A model generated the notes under the pieces. It saw nothing but the letters and a program-made list of their open reading frames with translations, was not told the origin of the DNA and did not search any database. Positions 16,669 to 24,583 of a stretch of 64,000 nucleotides of DNA are shown in pieces. Origin of the DNA: CF-46 sp042408445 (GTDB lineage Bacteria > Chloroflexota > Limnocylindria > Limnocylindrales > CSP1-4). Where the stretch lies: assembly GCA_042408445.1 (NCBI GenBank), contig JBHORC010000013.1, positions 1 to 64,000 of the forward strand. Reading direction: 5' to 3'. Position 1 is the first letter of the stretch, and each line of letters opens with the position of its first letter. Made by a program: the position numbers and the translations under genes.

Positions 16669-17630
16669 CCACGGACCGGGACATCGAACGACTGCTCGAC
16701 CGATGGCTTGCCGAGGGACCCGCCCAGGTCTCCGACCGCGTCTTCGAGAGCGCCGTCCACCGACTCCAGCATGAACGCCAACGACCCGCGTGGCGCCTCC
16801 GGGCCTGGAGGTTCCGTTCCATGAGTTCCTGGAAGCTTGCGACGGCCGTCGCGGCGATCGTCGCCGTGATGGTCGGCAGCGTCGTCGTGCTCGCGCCACG
16901 CAGAGACGACATCGCAACGCCGCGCGACACGGCTGTGCCGTCGAACCCCGCCGTGGCGTCCTCTCCGTCCCCGGCCGCATCGGCCGGCGTCTCCTCGGCC
17001 TCGCCGACCTGCAACCTGAACACCACTGGCTGCGCCGGAGCGCTGTCGGCGGGACTCCACAACACGGTCCAGTTCGTGATCCCGTTCCGGTTCCGTGTCC
17101 CGGACGGTTGGACCAACACCGCGGACATCAATCGGACCTACCAGCTGGAATCGACGACCGGCCCCGGAGCACGATCGGCGATCGAGGTGCTCGGCATGGT
17201 CGCGATCGCCGACCAGCGGCAGGGTCGTTGCGACGCCGTCGCCAAGGCCGGCGTCGGCCAATCCGTCGATGACGTCATCGCCTACGTCCGCGGCCACAGG
17301 GGCCTCGTTTCGACCGCACCGACGCCCGTGACGCTCGACGGCTTCGCCGGTCGACAGATCGAGTTCAGCCTGAACCCGACGTGGGGCGAGTGGTGCCCCG
17401 GGTTCAATCCGGGCGATCCGAAGGTTCTGCTCCTCACGGACACGGGGAACCCGCCGCAGCGGACCCTCAGCTACGGCTCGGACGTCCGCATCCGGTGGAC
17501 CGTGCTCGACGTGAACGGGCAGACGGTGATCGTCGAGGAGGCAGGACCCGTCGACCCGGCAGCCTTCGCGGCAGACGTCGCCTACTCGCACACGGTCGTC
17601 CAGTCGATCGACTTCCTGCCGGGAAGTTGA
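16665..17630 (+). CDS. Single-pass membrane protein, putative anti-sigma partner (module 5)
   Basis: 321 residues. Cytoplasmic residues 1-55 contain LDRWLAEGPAQVSD and RQRPAW at 39-43 (the same position as in modules 4 and 6); a membrane helix spans about 58-77; a Ser/Pro linker and a roughly 220-residue external domain follow. That domain contains FRFRVPDGW, CDAVAKAGVGQSVDDVIAYV and a C-terminal AYSHTVVQSIDFLP, and four Cys. I do not recognise the domain; the layout suggests a ligand- or stress-sensing ectodomain. Coupled to the sigma gene by ATGA. Confidence 0.76.
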   Translation: MTTDRDIERLLDRWLAEGPAQVSDRVFESAVHRLQHERQRPAWRLRAWRFRSMSSWKLATAVAAIVAVMVGSVVVLAPRRDDIATPRDTAVPSNPAVASSPSPAASAGVSSASPTCNLNTTGCAGALSAGLHNTVQFVIPFRFRVPDGWTNTADINRTYQLESTTGPGARSAIEVLGMVAIADQRQGRCDAVAKAGVGQSVDDVIAYVRGHRGLVSTAPTPVTLDGFAGRQIEFSLNPTWGEWCPGFNPGDPKVLLLTDTGNPPQRTLSYGSDVRIRWTVLDVNGQTVIVEEAGPVDPAAFAADVAYSHTVVQSIDFLPGS

Positions 17631-17650
17631 GTCGACCCTGTCGCGTCTCC

Positions 17651-17678
17651 GGCGGGAGCCTGTCGTTGGGCTCCCGCC
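17651..17678. terminator. Terminator hairpin between module 5 and membrane protein gene
   Basis: GGCGGGAGCC, an 8-nt loop, then GGCTCCCGCC: a perfect 10-bp stem 20 nt past the module 5 stop, between convergent genes. No U-run. Confidence 0.6.
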
Positions 17679-17742
17679 ACCCGTCCGGGCCCTGGCCCTG
17701 GGCCCGCGCCTGGCCTGGGGCCTGGACCTCGTCAGGCGCTCG

Positions 17743-18117
17743 TCAGATGGCCGTCACGCGCCAGACCCGCCACGCATACCAGGCGGCCACGGCGAACAGG
17801 AGCATCGCGTTCACGGGATGCAGAGCGGCCAGCGCCGAGGCTGATCCCTTGAAGCTCGGAAGGATCGTCTGCACGACGTACAGCACGACGAGCAGGACGA
17901 CGATGCCGACCTCACGGCGCGGCCGGCGGGCGAGCAGCGCGGTCACGACCAGGATCAGGGCCAGGATCCCCAGGCCGGTGTAGCCGAAGTCGATGTGGGT
18001 GGCGAAATTGCCCGAGCCGCCGAGGTTCGCGATCGCGGCACCGGCAAGGAACACCTGGACCACGATCGCGGCGACGAACAGGATGGCCGCAATGAGATGG
18101 ACGCGGACAAGCGTCAT
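17743..18117 (-). CDS. Small four-helix membrane protein (DUF6220-like)
   Basis: 124 residues with four hydrophobic segments, starting MTLVRVHLIAAILFVAAIVV and containing NFATHIDFGYTGLGILALIL and a Pro-containing helix with HPVNAMLLFAVAAW. This layout and the buried His residues resemble DUF6220-type integral membrane proteins of unknown function. Start ATG 18117 has a very strong GGAGGAGGGG Shine-Dalgarno. Upstream in-frame codons to 18171 are discarded. Confidence 0.72.
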   Translation of the reverse strand: MTLVRVHLIAAILFVAAIVVQVFLAGAAIANLGGSGNFATHIDFGYTGLGILALILVVTALLARRPRREVGIVVLLVVLYVVQTILPSFKGSASALAALHPVNAMLLFAVAAWYAWRVWRVTAI

Positions 18118-18246
18118 CCTGGAACCCCTCCTCCACTCCGCCCGACGGGCGTGCGTCGCCCAGCCTCTCACCTCTGTCGAGAGCCGCGTCGTTGTGCGTG
18201 GCCGCGCGACGGGGCCGCTCGGGGCCGACGCGGGAGGCCGCGCGAA

Positions 18247-18612
18247 TCAGGCGGGGTCGGGCGTCTGCTGATGAAGCACGAGCTTCCAGCTGCCGCCGAT
18301 CCGCACGTAGCTGCTCGTCATGGCTGCCCGATACTGCGGCTGTCGGTCCCGCGTCGCGATCACGTGGTAGACGATGACGGCAAGATCGTCGGCGGGCGCC
18401 AGGATCCGGACCCCGTCAATGGCAACGGACTGCCACGGCGTCGCACCCCGGATCCCGCTCAGGGACGCCACCTTGTCCAGCACGGCGCCCGGAAACACCA
18501 TCAGACCGTCGTCGGCCATCACCTGCCGGTAGAACGACTCGCCGTTCGGCCCGCTCAGCGCCTCCCAGCCCTGTCGCTCGAGGGCCTCGATCTCCGCCGC
18601 GACCTCGGTCAC
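18247..18612 (-). CDS. NTF2-like/SnoaL-like protein
   Basis: 121 residues with the cone-fold pattern of the NTF2-like (DUF4440/SnoaL) superfamily: N-terminal helices with an ERQGWEALSG segment, a MADDGLMVFPGAVLDK hairpin and a closing strand SYVRIGGSWKLVLHQQTP. Members act as small-molecule isomerases/hydrolases or binding proteins; no catalytic assignment is possible. The start is GTG 18612, overlapping the HPPD stop (GTGA), so it is co-translated with HPPD and may act on a related metabolite. Confidence 0.75.
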   Translation of the reverse strand: MTEVAAEIEALERQGWEALSGPNGESFYRQVMADDGLMVFPGAVLDKVASLSGIRGATPWQSVAIDGVRILAPADDLAVIVYHVIATRDRQPQYRAAMTSSYVRIGGSWKLVLHQQTPDPA

Positions 18613-19778
18613 AGGTTGCCGCGCCGCGCCTGCTCGATCTCGATCGCCTCGAAGAGCGCCTTGAAGTTGCCGACCCCGAAGCCGCGTGAGCCGTGGCGCT
18701 CGATGATCTCGAAGAAGAACGTCGGGCGGTCCTGGATCGGCCGGGTGAAGATCTGAAGGAGATAGCCCTCCTCATCGCGATCCGCCTCGATCCCGAGCTC
18801 CTCAAGCGTCGCGATCGGGACGCCGACGTCGCCGACGCGCTCGGACAGCTGCTCGTAGTAGGCGTGCGGCATCCCGAGGAACTCGACGCCGAGCCCGCGG
18901 AGGGTCCGGACCGTCGCGACGATGTCGTCCGTGCGGAGGGCGATGTGCTGCGTCCCGGCCTCGCCGTAGTAGTCGATGAACTCCTGGATCTGGCTCTTCT
19001 TCTTGCCGGTGGCCGGTTCGTTGATCGGGAACTTCACCCGGCCGTTGCCGTTGGTCATGACCTTCGACATCAGCGCGCTGTATTCGGTGTGGATCACCTT
19101 GTCGTCGTAGTGGATCAGCTGCGCGAAGCCGAAGACGTCGCGGTAGAAGTCGACGAACCGGTTCATGTCGCCGAGCTCGACGTTGCCGACGCAATGGTCG
19201 ATCTCGAGGAGGCTCATCCCCTGGGCCGCGGGCGCCGGCTTCTTCACCTTCCGGAAGCCCGGGGCGAAGATGCCGTGATAGCTCGAGCGGTCGATGAAGC
19301 TGTGCCGCACGGAGCCGTAGGTGTAGACGGCCGACCGGCGCAGGACGCCGTCCTCGCCGCCATCGAGCTCGACGGGCTCGATCGCTGGTCGGGCGCCGCG
19401 CTTCGTCGTCTCGGCGAACGAGGACGTGGCGTCGTCGACGAGAAACGCGATGTCCTTCACGCCGTCGCCGTGGCGGTGGACGTGCTCCGCGATCTCGCTG
19501 TCCGGACCGAGGGCGCCGGTCAGGACGATCGTGATGTCGTTCCGCCGCATCACGTGGCTCGTCCGGTCGCGGACGCCGGTCTCCAGCCCCGAGTAGGCGA
19601 TCGGGGTGAAGCCCCACAGCGTCCGGAAGTAGTGGGCCGCCTGGCGGGCGTTGCCGACCCAGAACTCGACGTGGTCGATGCCCTTCAGCGGGAGGAAGTC
19701 CTCGGCCTCGTCGAAGGCGTTCTTGTTCAGGTGGGCGCCGGCCTGGTTCGCGGCGCCACGGGCGATCGTGTCGGTCAT
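18609..19778 (-). CDS. hppD: 4-hydroxyphenylpyruvate dioxygenase
   Basis: 389-residue Fe(II) dioxygenase converting 4-hydroxyphenylpyruvate to homogentisate in tyrosine catabolism. Two vicinal-oxygen-chelate halves are visible. The C-terminal half holds the metal ligands: His in LLEIDHCVGNV, His in GTQHIALRTDDI and Glu in PTFFFEIIERHG, followed by the usual GFGVGNFKALFEAIE tail. Length is typical. GGAG lies about 9 nt before the ATG. It precedes and overlaps an NTF2-like gene. Homogentisate dioxygenase is encoded 15 kb away. Confidence 0.94.
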   Translation of the reverse strand: MTDTIARGAANQAGAHLNKNAFDEAEDFLPLKGIDHVEFWVGNARQAAHYFRTLWGFTPIAYSGLETGVRDRTSHVMRRNDITIVLTGALGPDSEIAEHVHRHGDGVKDIAFLVDDATSSFAETTKRGARPAIEPVELDGGEDGVLRRSAVYTYGSVRHSFIDRSSYHGIFAPGFRKVKKPAPAAQGMSLLEIDHCVGNVELGDMNRFVDFYRDVFGFAQLIHYDDKVIHTEYSALMSKVMTNGNGRVKFPINEPATGKKKSQIQEFIDYYGEAGTQHIALRTDDIVATVRTLRGLGVEFLGMPHAYYEQLSERVGDVGVPIATLEELGIEADRDEEGYLLQIFTRPIQDRPTFFFEIIERHGSRGFGVGNFKALFEAIEIEQARRGNL

Positions 19779-19915
19779 CGAGCGCGTCTCCGTGCGGCTC
19801 CGGGCTGGTTGCGGCGATCGGAGTGCGAATCGCGACGCGGCCCGGAACGGCGACCCGGCACGGGGCCGGGATGGTCTGGCCGCTCATGCTACGCCGGCCG
19901 TGCGAGACTGCACGG

Positions 19916-20425
19916 ATGACCGACCTTGTGACCCGGCTCCGCTCGTCCGGAGCAGACCTTCTTGCGCTGCGGGAACCGCTGGTCGCCGGCGAACCCTGGC
20001 CGTTGAGCGATTCGTACGGCACGGAGCCGGAGGCGACCTGGGGTCCACGCGAGGTCCTCGCGCACGTGGACGAGATGCTCACCTACTGGATCGACGAGCT
20101 CCGTCGCGTCCAGGCGGGCGACGGCAGCGGGCCGGTGCCGTTCGGCCGGATCGCAACCGATCCATCGCGGCTTCGCCGGATCGACGACGCGCGGCAGCAC
20201 GACGTCGGGCGCCTGCTCGACGACATTCGCACGGGCCTCGACGAGGCCGTCGGGTTCGCGCAACGGCTGAGCGACGAGGATCGATCCCGGCTCGGCAGCC
20301 ATCCGAGCCGTGGCGAGATCACGATCGAGGCCTCGGTCGAGCGATTCCTGGTGACCCATCTCGAGGATCACGTCGCCCAGCTGCGCGAGATCCTCGGCCG
20401 GAATCCGGTCGCGGGCGGCGGCTGA
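19916..20425 (+). CDS. DinB/MDMPI-fold protein
   Basis: 169 residues predicted as a DinB-like four-helix bundle: REVLAHVDEMLTYW in helix 2 and FLVTHLEDHVAQL near the C-terminus give the His residues that bind metal in this superfamily. Related proteins are thiol-dependent transferases or of unknown function. Start ATG 19916; in-frame codons to 19823 look non-coding. Divergent from HPPD. One of three DinB-type genes in the window. Confidence 0.72.
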   Translation: MTDLVTRLRSSGADLLALREPLVAGEPWPLSDSYGTEPEATWGPREVLAHVDEMLTYWIDELRRVQAGDGSGPVPFGRIATDPSRLRRIDDARQHDVGRLLDDIRTGLDEAVGFAQRLSDEDRSRLGSHPSRGEITIEASVERFLVTHLEDHVAQLREILGRNPVAGGG

Positions 20426-20458
20426 TTCGAGATTCGTGGTGCTCCGGCGCCCCGTGCT

Positions 20459-20472
20459 CCCGTTCGAACGGG
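20459..20472. repeat. 14-bp perfect palindrome
   Basis: CCCGTTCGAACGGG, 33 nt after the DinB-like stop and 111 nt before the small membrane protein start. Could be a terminator hairpin or an operator. Confidence 0.45.
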
Positions 20473-20583
20473 ACGTTCGGCGGCAGGGTCCTGGTACTGA
20501 TGGGCTATTCCCGCTGACAGGACTCGCCCGTACCTTCCGCTTCCGCGCTGATCTCAGGAGCGCGGATGGAAGGGATCGTCCGA

Positions 20584-20685
20584 ATGCTGAAGGTCAAGTC
20601 GCTGGGGTTCAGGATCGTCATGGTCCTGTCCGCGCTCGCCAGCTCCGCGCTCGTGCTCGAAGCAGGCCAGCGCTGGCATCGCTGA
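20584..20685 (+). CDS. 33-residue membrane protein with C-terminal EAGQRW motif
   Basis: Starts MLKVKSLGFRIVMVL, has a single hydrophobic helix and ends EAGQRWHR. It aligns without gaps to the 32-residue protein at 34155-34253: ML at 1-2, FR at 9-10, AL at 22-23 and EAGQRW at 26-31 are identical. I therefore start at ATG 20584, with GGAAGGGA 8 nt upstream; an in-frame ATG at 20566 with AGGAG would add six residues. A strong terminator follows at 20757. It is monocistronic. Function unknown; probably a one-pass peptide with a basic/aromatic tail. Confidence 0.68.
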   Translation: MLKVKSLGFRIVMVLSALASSALVLEAGQRWHR

Positions 20686-20756
20686 ACCCATACCGTCCCG
20701 CGACTTCGGACTCATCCGGCGGGCCTCCGACCGCCACCGCGCTCGGCGCACCGACT

Positions 20757-20787
20757 GAGCCGCCCGTCCTCCACGGGCGGCTCTTTC
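20757..20787 (+). terminator. Rho-independent terminator
   Basis: GAGCCGCCCGT, CCTCC loop, exact 11-bp complement, then TTTCGTG. It is one of the best intrinsic terminators in the window and marks the end of the small membrane protein transcript. Confidence 0.78.
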
Positions 20788-20948
20788 GTGTCCGGCGAAC
20801 GCGAGTCGCTCGATCGGCCGCGCGCGTGACATGCGCACCTCCGCGATGAGGCCGCACCGCTCATCGCCGAATCCGACAGCCGGTGCGGGAAGTCGCGCCC
20901 GGTCACGCTCGTTCGTCGCCGAATCGCGCATGGCGGGCGGGTAGCCGT

Positions 20949-21923
20949 TCAGCCGGCGCCGCGACCCTCGCGGAGCACGCTTCGCAGGACGAACGCGACG
21001 TTCGCCGGCCGCTCCGCGAGCCGGCGCATGAAGTACGGGTACCACTCGGTGCCGTACGGGACGTAGACCCGGACGCCGAAGCCCGCGCGCACCAGGCGCT
21101 CCTGCAGGTCCCGCCGCACGCCGTAGAGCATCTGGAACTCGAACCGATCCGGGCCGATGCCGTGCTCGCGGGCGAACGCAATGGCCCGCCCGATCAGTCG
21201 CTCGTCGTGCGTCGCGAGTCCCGGAAACGTCCCGTCGACAAGGAGCCGCTCCAACAACGTGGCATAGGCCGCGTCGACCTCCGCCTTGTCGCCGAACGCG
21301 ACCGTCGCCGGCTCGACGTACGCGCCCTTGCAGAGCCGGATCCGCGCCGCCTCCCCGATGAGCGCGTCAACGTCGGCGGCGCTCCGCCGCAGCGCGGCCT
21401 GGATCACGACGCCGGAGTCGCCGTGGCCGCGGTTCACCTCGCGCAGCTCGCGCCACAGCTCGAGCGTCGCGTCGGTGGTCGCGTGGCCCTCCATGTCGAT
21501 CCGGACGAACGCCTCGTGCGTTGCCGCCCGCTCGAGGATCCGCCGGACGTTCGCCCGGCACGCCGCGCGGTCCACGCCCAGGCCCATCTGGCTGAGCTTC
21601 ACGCTGATGTTCCGGTCGAGACCGCGCTGCGCGAGGGCGTCCAGCGTCGCGAGGTAGGCGTCGGCGGCCCGCGCCGCCTCATCGGTGGAGGTCACCGCCT
21701 CGCCGAGGACGTCCACCGTCGTCCGGAAGCCGGCGGCTCGCAGCCGCTCCAGCGCGACGAGTGCCTCGTCCAGCGTCTCACCGGCGACGAACCGGGCGAC
21801 CATCGAGCGGGTGACCGGCAGTCGCGTTGCGAGGCGGCCCAGCGACCGGCGTTGCGACAGCCACAGGAGGCTCGACCGGACGGCCCGCTCGGGGATGCCT
21901 CGGAGGACGGGGGTGGCCGGCAC
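20949..21923 (-). CDS. Proline dehydrogenase
   Basis: 324-residue FAD-dependent monofunctional PRODH (TIM barrel) oxidising proline to pyrroline-5-carboxylate and passing electrons to the quinone pool. The signature at the C-terminus, EFQMLYGVRRDLQERLV followed by VYVPYGTEWYPYFMRRL, is unmistakable; also NISVKLSQMG and RLCKGAYVEP. The GTG start at 21923 lies 6 nt after a TACCAT -10 box without Shine-Dalgarno, so it is probably leaderless. A pyrroline-5-carboxylate reductase is encoded 4 kb away; no P5C dehydrogenase is in the window. Confidence 0.92.
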   Translation of the reverse strand: MPATPVLRGIPERAVRSSLLWLSQRRSLGRLATRLPVTRSMVARFVAGETLDEALVALERLRAAGFRTTVDVLGEAVTSTDEAARAADAYLATLDALAQRGLDRNISVKLSQMGLGVDRAACRANVRRILERAATHEAFVRIDMEGHATTDATLELWRELREVNRGHGDSGVVIQAALRRSAADVDALIGEAARIRLCKGAYVEPATVAFGDKAEVDAAYATLLERLLVDGTFPGLATHDERLIGRAIAFAREHGIGPDRFEFQMLYGVRRDLQERLVRAGFGVRVYVPYGTEWYPYFMRRLAERPANVAFVLRSVLREGRGAG

Positions 21924-21929
21924 GGAGCG

Positions 21930-21935
21930 ATGGTA
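21930..21935 (-). promoter_or_regulatory. -10 box of proline dehydrogenase gene
   Basis: TACCAT (minus strand), 6 nt before the GTG. Faces the divergent YetF-like promoter 18 nt away, so the two -35 regions must overlap the opposite -10. Confidence 0.5.
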
Positions 21936-21953
21936 GCGGCTGGATCGGTCGGC

Positions 21954-21959
21954 TAGGAT
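21954..21959 (+). promoter_or_regulatory. -10 box of DUF421 gene
   Basis: TAGGAT, 7 nt before GTG 21967 and no Shine-Dalgarno, implying a leaderless mRNA. Confidence 0.5.
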
Positions 21960-21966
21960 CGGCGCG

Positions 21967-22479
21967 GTGACGATCCCGGACCTCGGCTCCGATCTCGGCA
22001 GCGTCGTCCTGCGGACGGCGGTCGTCTACGTCGTGCTCGTCATCGGCTTCAAGCTCGTCGGCAAGCGCACGGCCGGCCAGCTCTCGACCCTGAACCTCGT
22101 CGTCCTCCTGGTCGTCGCGAATGCGGTCCAGAACGCGATGGTCGGCGAGAACACGTCGCTGATCGCCGGGTTGCTCGCGGCGGGCGTCATCCTCGGCCTG
22201 GATCTGGTGCTCCACTCGATTGCCGACCGCTGGAAGCCCCTTCGCGAGTGGCTTGACGGCGTCCCGACGCTGCTGGTCGAGGACGGCCGGCTGATGACGG
22301 AGAACCTGCGCCAGGAGGGCGTGAGCGAGCGGGAGCTCGCCGTCGCGCTGCGCCAGAACGGCCTCCTGAGCGCGACCGAGGCGCGGTTCGTCTACCTCGA
22401 GCCGAACGGCGCGTTCAGCGTGATCCCGTACCGGGACGACGGCCCGTCGCAGCCGCCCGCGGGCACGGTCGGCGGCTGA
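21967..22479 (+). CDS. DUF421/YetF-family membrane protein
   Basis: 170 residues: two to three hydrophobic helices at about 12-95, with FKLVGKRTAGQLSTLNLVV and a cytoplasmic C-terminal domain containing LRQEGVSERELAVALRQNG and VIPYRDD, the hallmark of DUF421 (YetF). Function is unknown; the C-terminal domain is thought to oligomerise. GTG start 21967 follows a TAGGAT box by 7 nt. Confidence 0.86.
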   Translation: MTIPDLGSDLGSVVLRTAVVYVVLVIGFKLVGKRTAGQLSTLNLVVLLVVANAVQNAMVGENTSLIAGLLAAGVILGLDLVLHSIADRWKPLREWLDGVPTLLVEDGRLMTENLRQEGVSERELAVALRQNGLLSATEARFVYLEPNGAFSVIPYRDDGPSQPPAGTVGG

Positions 22480-22499
22480 CCCGCGGCTCCGTCCGCGCC

Positions 22500-22542
22500 G
22501 AGGGCCTGACCGTGACCCGACCCGGTCGGCTCCTCGGCCCTC
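22500..22542. terminator. Possible terminator between convergent genes
   Basis: GAGGGCC (22500-22506) pairs with GGCCCTC (22536-22542), with a smaller nested GACCG/CGGTC pair. The right arm runs into the stop codon of the peptidase gene. Confidence 0.35.
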
Positions 22543-24583
22543 AGGCTCGGCGGCGGCCGCCTGACTTCGCTGCGGGGTCCGGTTCGACGACGGCCTCCAG
22601 GTCGTCCATCAGGTAGCGGCGGAGGAACGCCCGGATCCGCTTGAACGCGTCCCGCTTGTTCTCGCGACGCTCCCAGCCGTGGCCCTCGTCGTCGTACCAG
22701 TGGACCTCGTGATGCTTCCCCTCGATCTCGAGGGCCTCGATCATCTTCTCCGACATCAGTGGCACGACCCGACGATCCTTCCGGCCGTGGAGGATCAGGA
22801 GCGGCGCCTCGATCTGCTCCGCCCGATAGAGCGGTGAGCCGCGGCGGTAGGCGCTCGACTTCGTCGGATCGTCCGGTGAGCCCATCATCCGGCCGAGGTC
22901 GAGCCGACCGGGCCGATCTCCGTGCCGATAGCTCTCCGCGATCTCCGAATCGCCGTAGAGGTCGACACCGACCTGCCACAGCGACGGCTCGTCGACGAGC
23001 GCGCAGAGCACCAGGTAGCCGCCGTACGAGCCGCCATAGATCCCGAGTCGGCCGTTCGACCAGGGCTGCGCGGCGACCCAGCGGCCCGCGTCGACCATGT
23101 CGTGGACGTCGGCGTTGCCCCACTCCCCGGTGTTCGCGTCGCGGAACGCCGTGCCGTAGCCGGTCGACCCGCGGAAGTCCACGTCCAGGAAGGCAAAGCC
23201 CTCGCGGACGAGCAGCTGCTTGAACGGCACCCAGGCGCGGTAGGCCTGCCACGTCGGCCCGCCGTGCGGGAACACGACCGTCGGCACGCGGCCGGCGCCC
23301 CGACGACCCGTCGCCGCGGCCGGTCGCCAGAGCGTGCCCTCGATCCGGAGGCCGTCGCGCGCCTTGAAGGAGATGCGCTGGCCCTCCACCGTTCGCTCCG
23401 GCGCGAAGGCGGCGGCGAGCACCTCGGGACGCGAGTTCGTGACCTGGCGCGGACGGGCGCGGGCCGAGGCCCCCGCCGCGACGGGAAGGATCCAGACGTC
23501 CTGCGGGCGGTCCTGGCTCTCGCCGATCGCGACGAGCGATCCGCCATCCGCGGTGAAGCCGACGGACCGCCAGACGCCTGGCCACGGGTTCGCGACCGCT
23601 CCGCGACTCGCGGCGACCGTGGGCGGCGGGTTCTTCGGCGGCCGGCCGCGACCGCGTTTCACGGTCCCGTCGCCTGCGATCGGCGCGACGACGAGGTCGA
23701 TCAGGGCGTCGTGGACCTCGATGTGGGCGAAGCGGCGCCCGTCCGGCGATGGGACGGCCGCGTAGCCGTAGCCACCGCTCGGCTCGCCGTGCTCGCGCTC
23801 GCCGCTCGTCAGGACCGTCTTCGTCCGGCCATCCGCGCCGAGACGGACGACCTGGAACCAGCCGTCGGCGTCGGAGAGGTAGAGGAACCCGCCATCCGGC
23901 ATCGCCCGCGGACCCGCCGCCCACTCCCGACCACCGCCGGCGACCCGCTCCTCCTCGCCGTTCGCAACCGTCACGAGATGGATCTCGGAGCGACCGAAGT
24001 CCGGGCCACGGAACGACTGGGTCGCGATGGCCCGGCCGTCCGCGGCCCATTCGACGTCCTCGACGTCGAACCCGGTTCCGGTGAGCGAGCGCGGCTCCGG
24101 CGGCTTCGGGTCGCGGGCCGGGCGACCGCGGCGCGGGATCGGCGCGTCCACGAGCCAGACCTGCGACCAGCCGCGGCGGCGCGAGACGAACGCGATCCGC
24201 CGCCCGTCTGGCGACCAGCGCGGCATCGAGACGCCGGCGGGGTGGCTCGTCACGAGGACGTCGCGCGTGCCATCGACGTCGACGACCCGGATCTCGTCGC
24301 CGCGGGTGTAGGCGAGACGACGGCCGTCCGGCGACCACTGCGGATCGCCGAGATCCTTCTCGGAGGCGGTGATCGCCGTGGGCATGCCGCCGCGAAGCGA
24401 CGCAACGAGGATCTGGCGAGCGCCGGCAGCCTCGTGCGTATAGGCGATGGTGCGATCGCGAGGGTGGACGCGGATCTCCCGCGGCGAATCGACCGCGACG
24501 AGCCGCTCGATCGTCAGCCCGCCCGTGGCTGCCGCCTCCGGCGCGCTCGATGCCCGGCCGGCCGGCCCCTCCGCTCGTGTCAT
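22541..24583 (-). CDS. S9-family (prolyl oligopeptidase-type) peptidase
   Basis: 680 residues. The N-terminal half is a PD40 propeller (WSPDGRRLAYTRG, WSPDGRRIAFVSRR repeats); the C-terminal alpha/beta hydrolase domain carries the nucleophile in GGSYGGYLVL, Asp in HGRKDRRV and His in DEGHGWERREN, the complete Ser-Asp-His triad. Acts as an acylaminoacyl- or dipeptidyl-peptidase-like enzyme on short peptides. No signal peptide, so cytoplasmic. Start ATG 24583 has GAGGAGG and overlaps the stop of the tandem DinB gene (ATGA), so the pair is an operon. A Lys/Arg/Pro insert occurs mid-protein (GRGRPPKNPPP). Confidence 0.9.
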   Translation of the reverse strand: MTRAEGPAGRASSAPEAAATGGLTIERLVAVDSPREIRVHPRDRTIAYTHEAAGARQILVASLRGGMPTAITASEKDLGDPQWSPDGRRLAYTRGDEIRVVDVDGTRDVLVTSHPAGVSMPRWSPDGRRIAFVSRRRGWSQVWLVDAPIPRRGRPARDPKPPEPRSLTGTGFDVEDVEWAADGRAIATQSFRGPDFGRSEIHLVTVANGEEERVAGGGREWAAGPRAMPDGGFLYLSDADGWFQVVRLGADGRTKTVLTSGEREHGEPSGGYGYAAVPSPDGRRFAHIEVHDALIDLVVAPIAGDGTVKRGRGRPPKNPPPTVAASRGAVANPWPGVWRSVGFTADGGSLVAIGESQDRPQDVWILPVAAGASARARPRQVTNSRPEVLAAAFAPERTVEGQRISFKARDGLRIEGTLWRPAAATGRRGAGRVPTVVFPHGGPTWQAYRAWVPFKQLLVREGFAFLDVDFRGSTGYGTAFRDANTGEWGNADVHDMVDAGRWVAAQPWSNGRLGIYGGSYGGYLVLCALVDEPSLWQVGVDLYGDSEIAESYRHGDRPGRLDLGRMMGSPDDPTKSSAYRRGSPLYRAEQIEAPLLILHGRKDRRVVPLMSEKMIEALEIEGKHHEVHWYDDEGHGWERRENKRDAFKRIRAFLRRYLMDDLEAVVEPDPAAKSGGRRRA

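Noticed and set aside
17681..17730. CCTGG/GGCCC-rich short repeats after module 5
   Set aside because: Low-complexity GC tract without regular period; no element boundaries or coding content.
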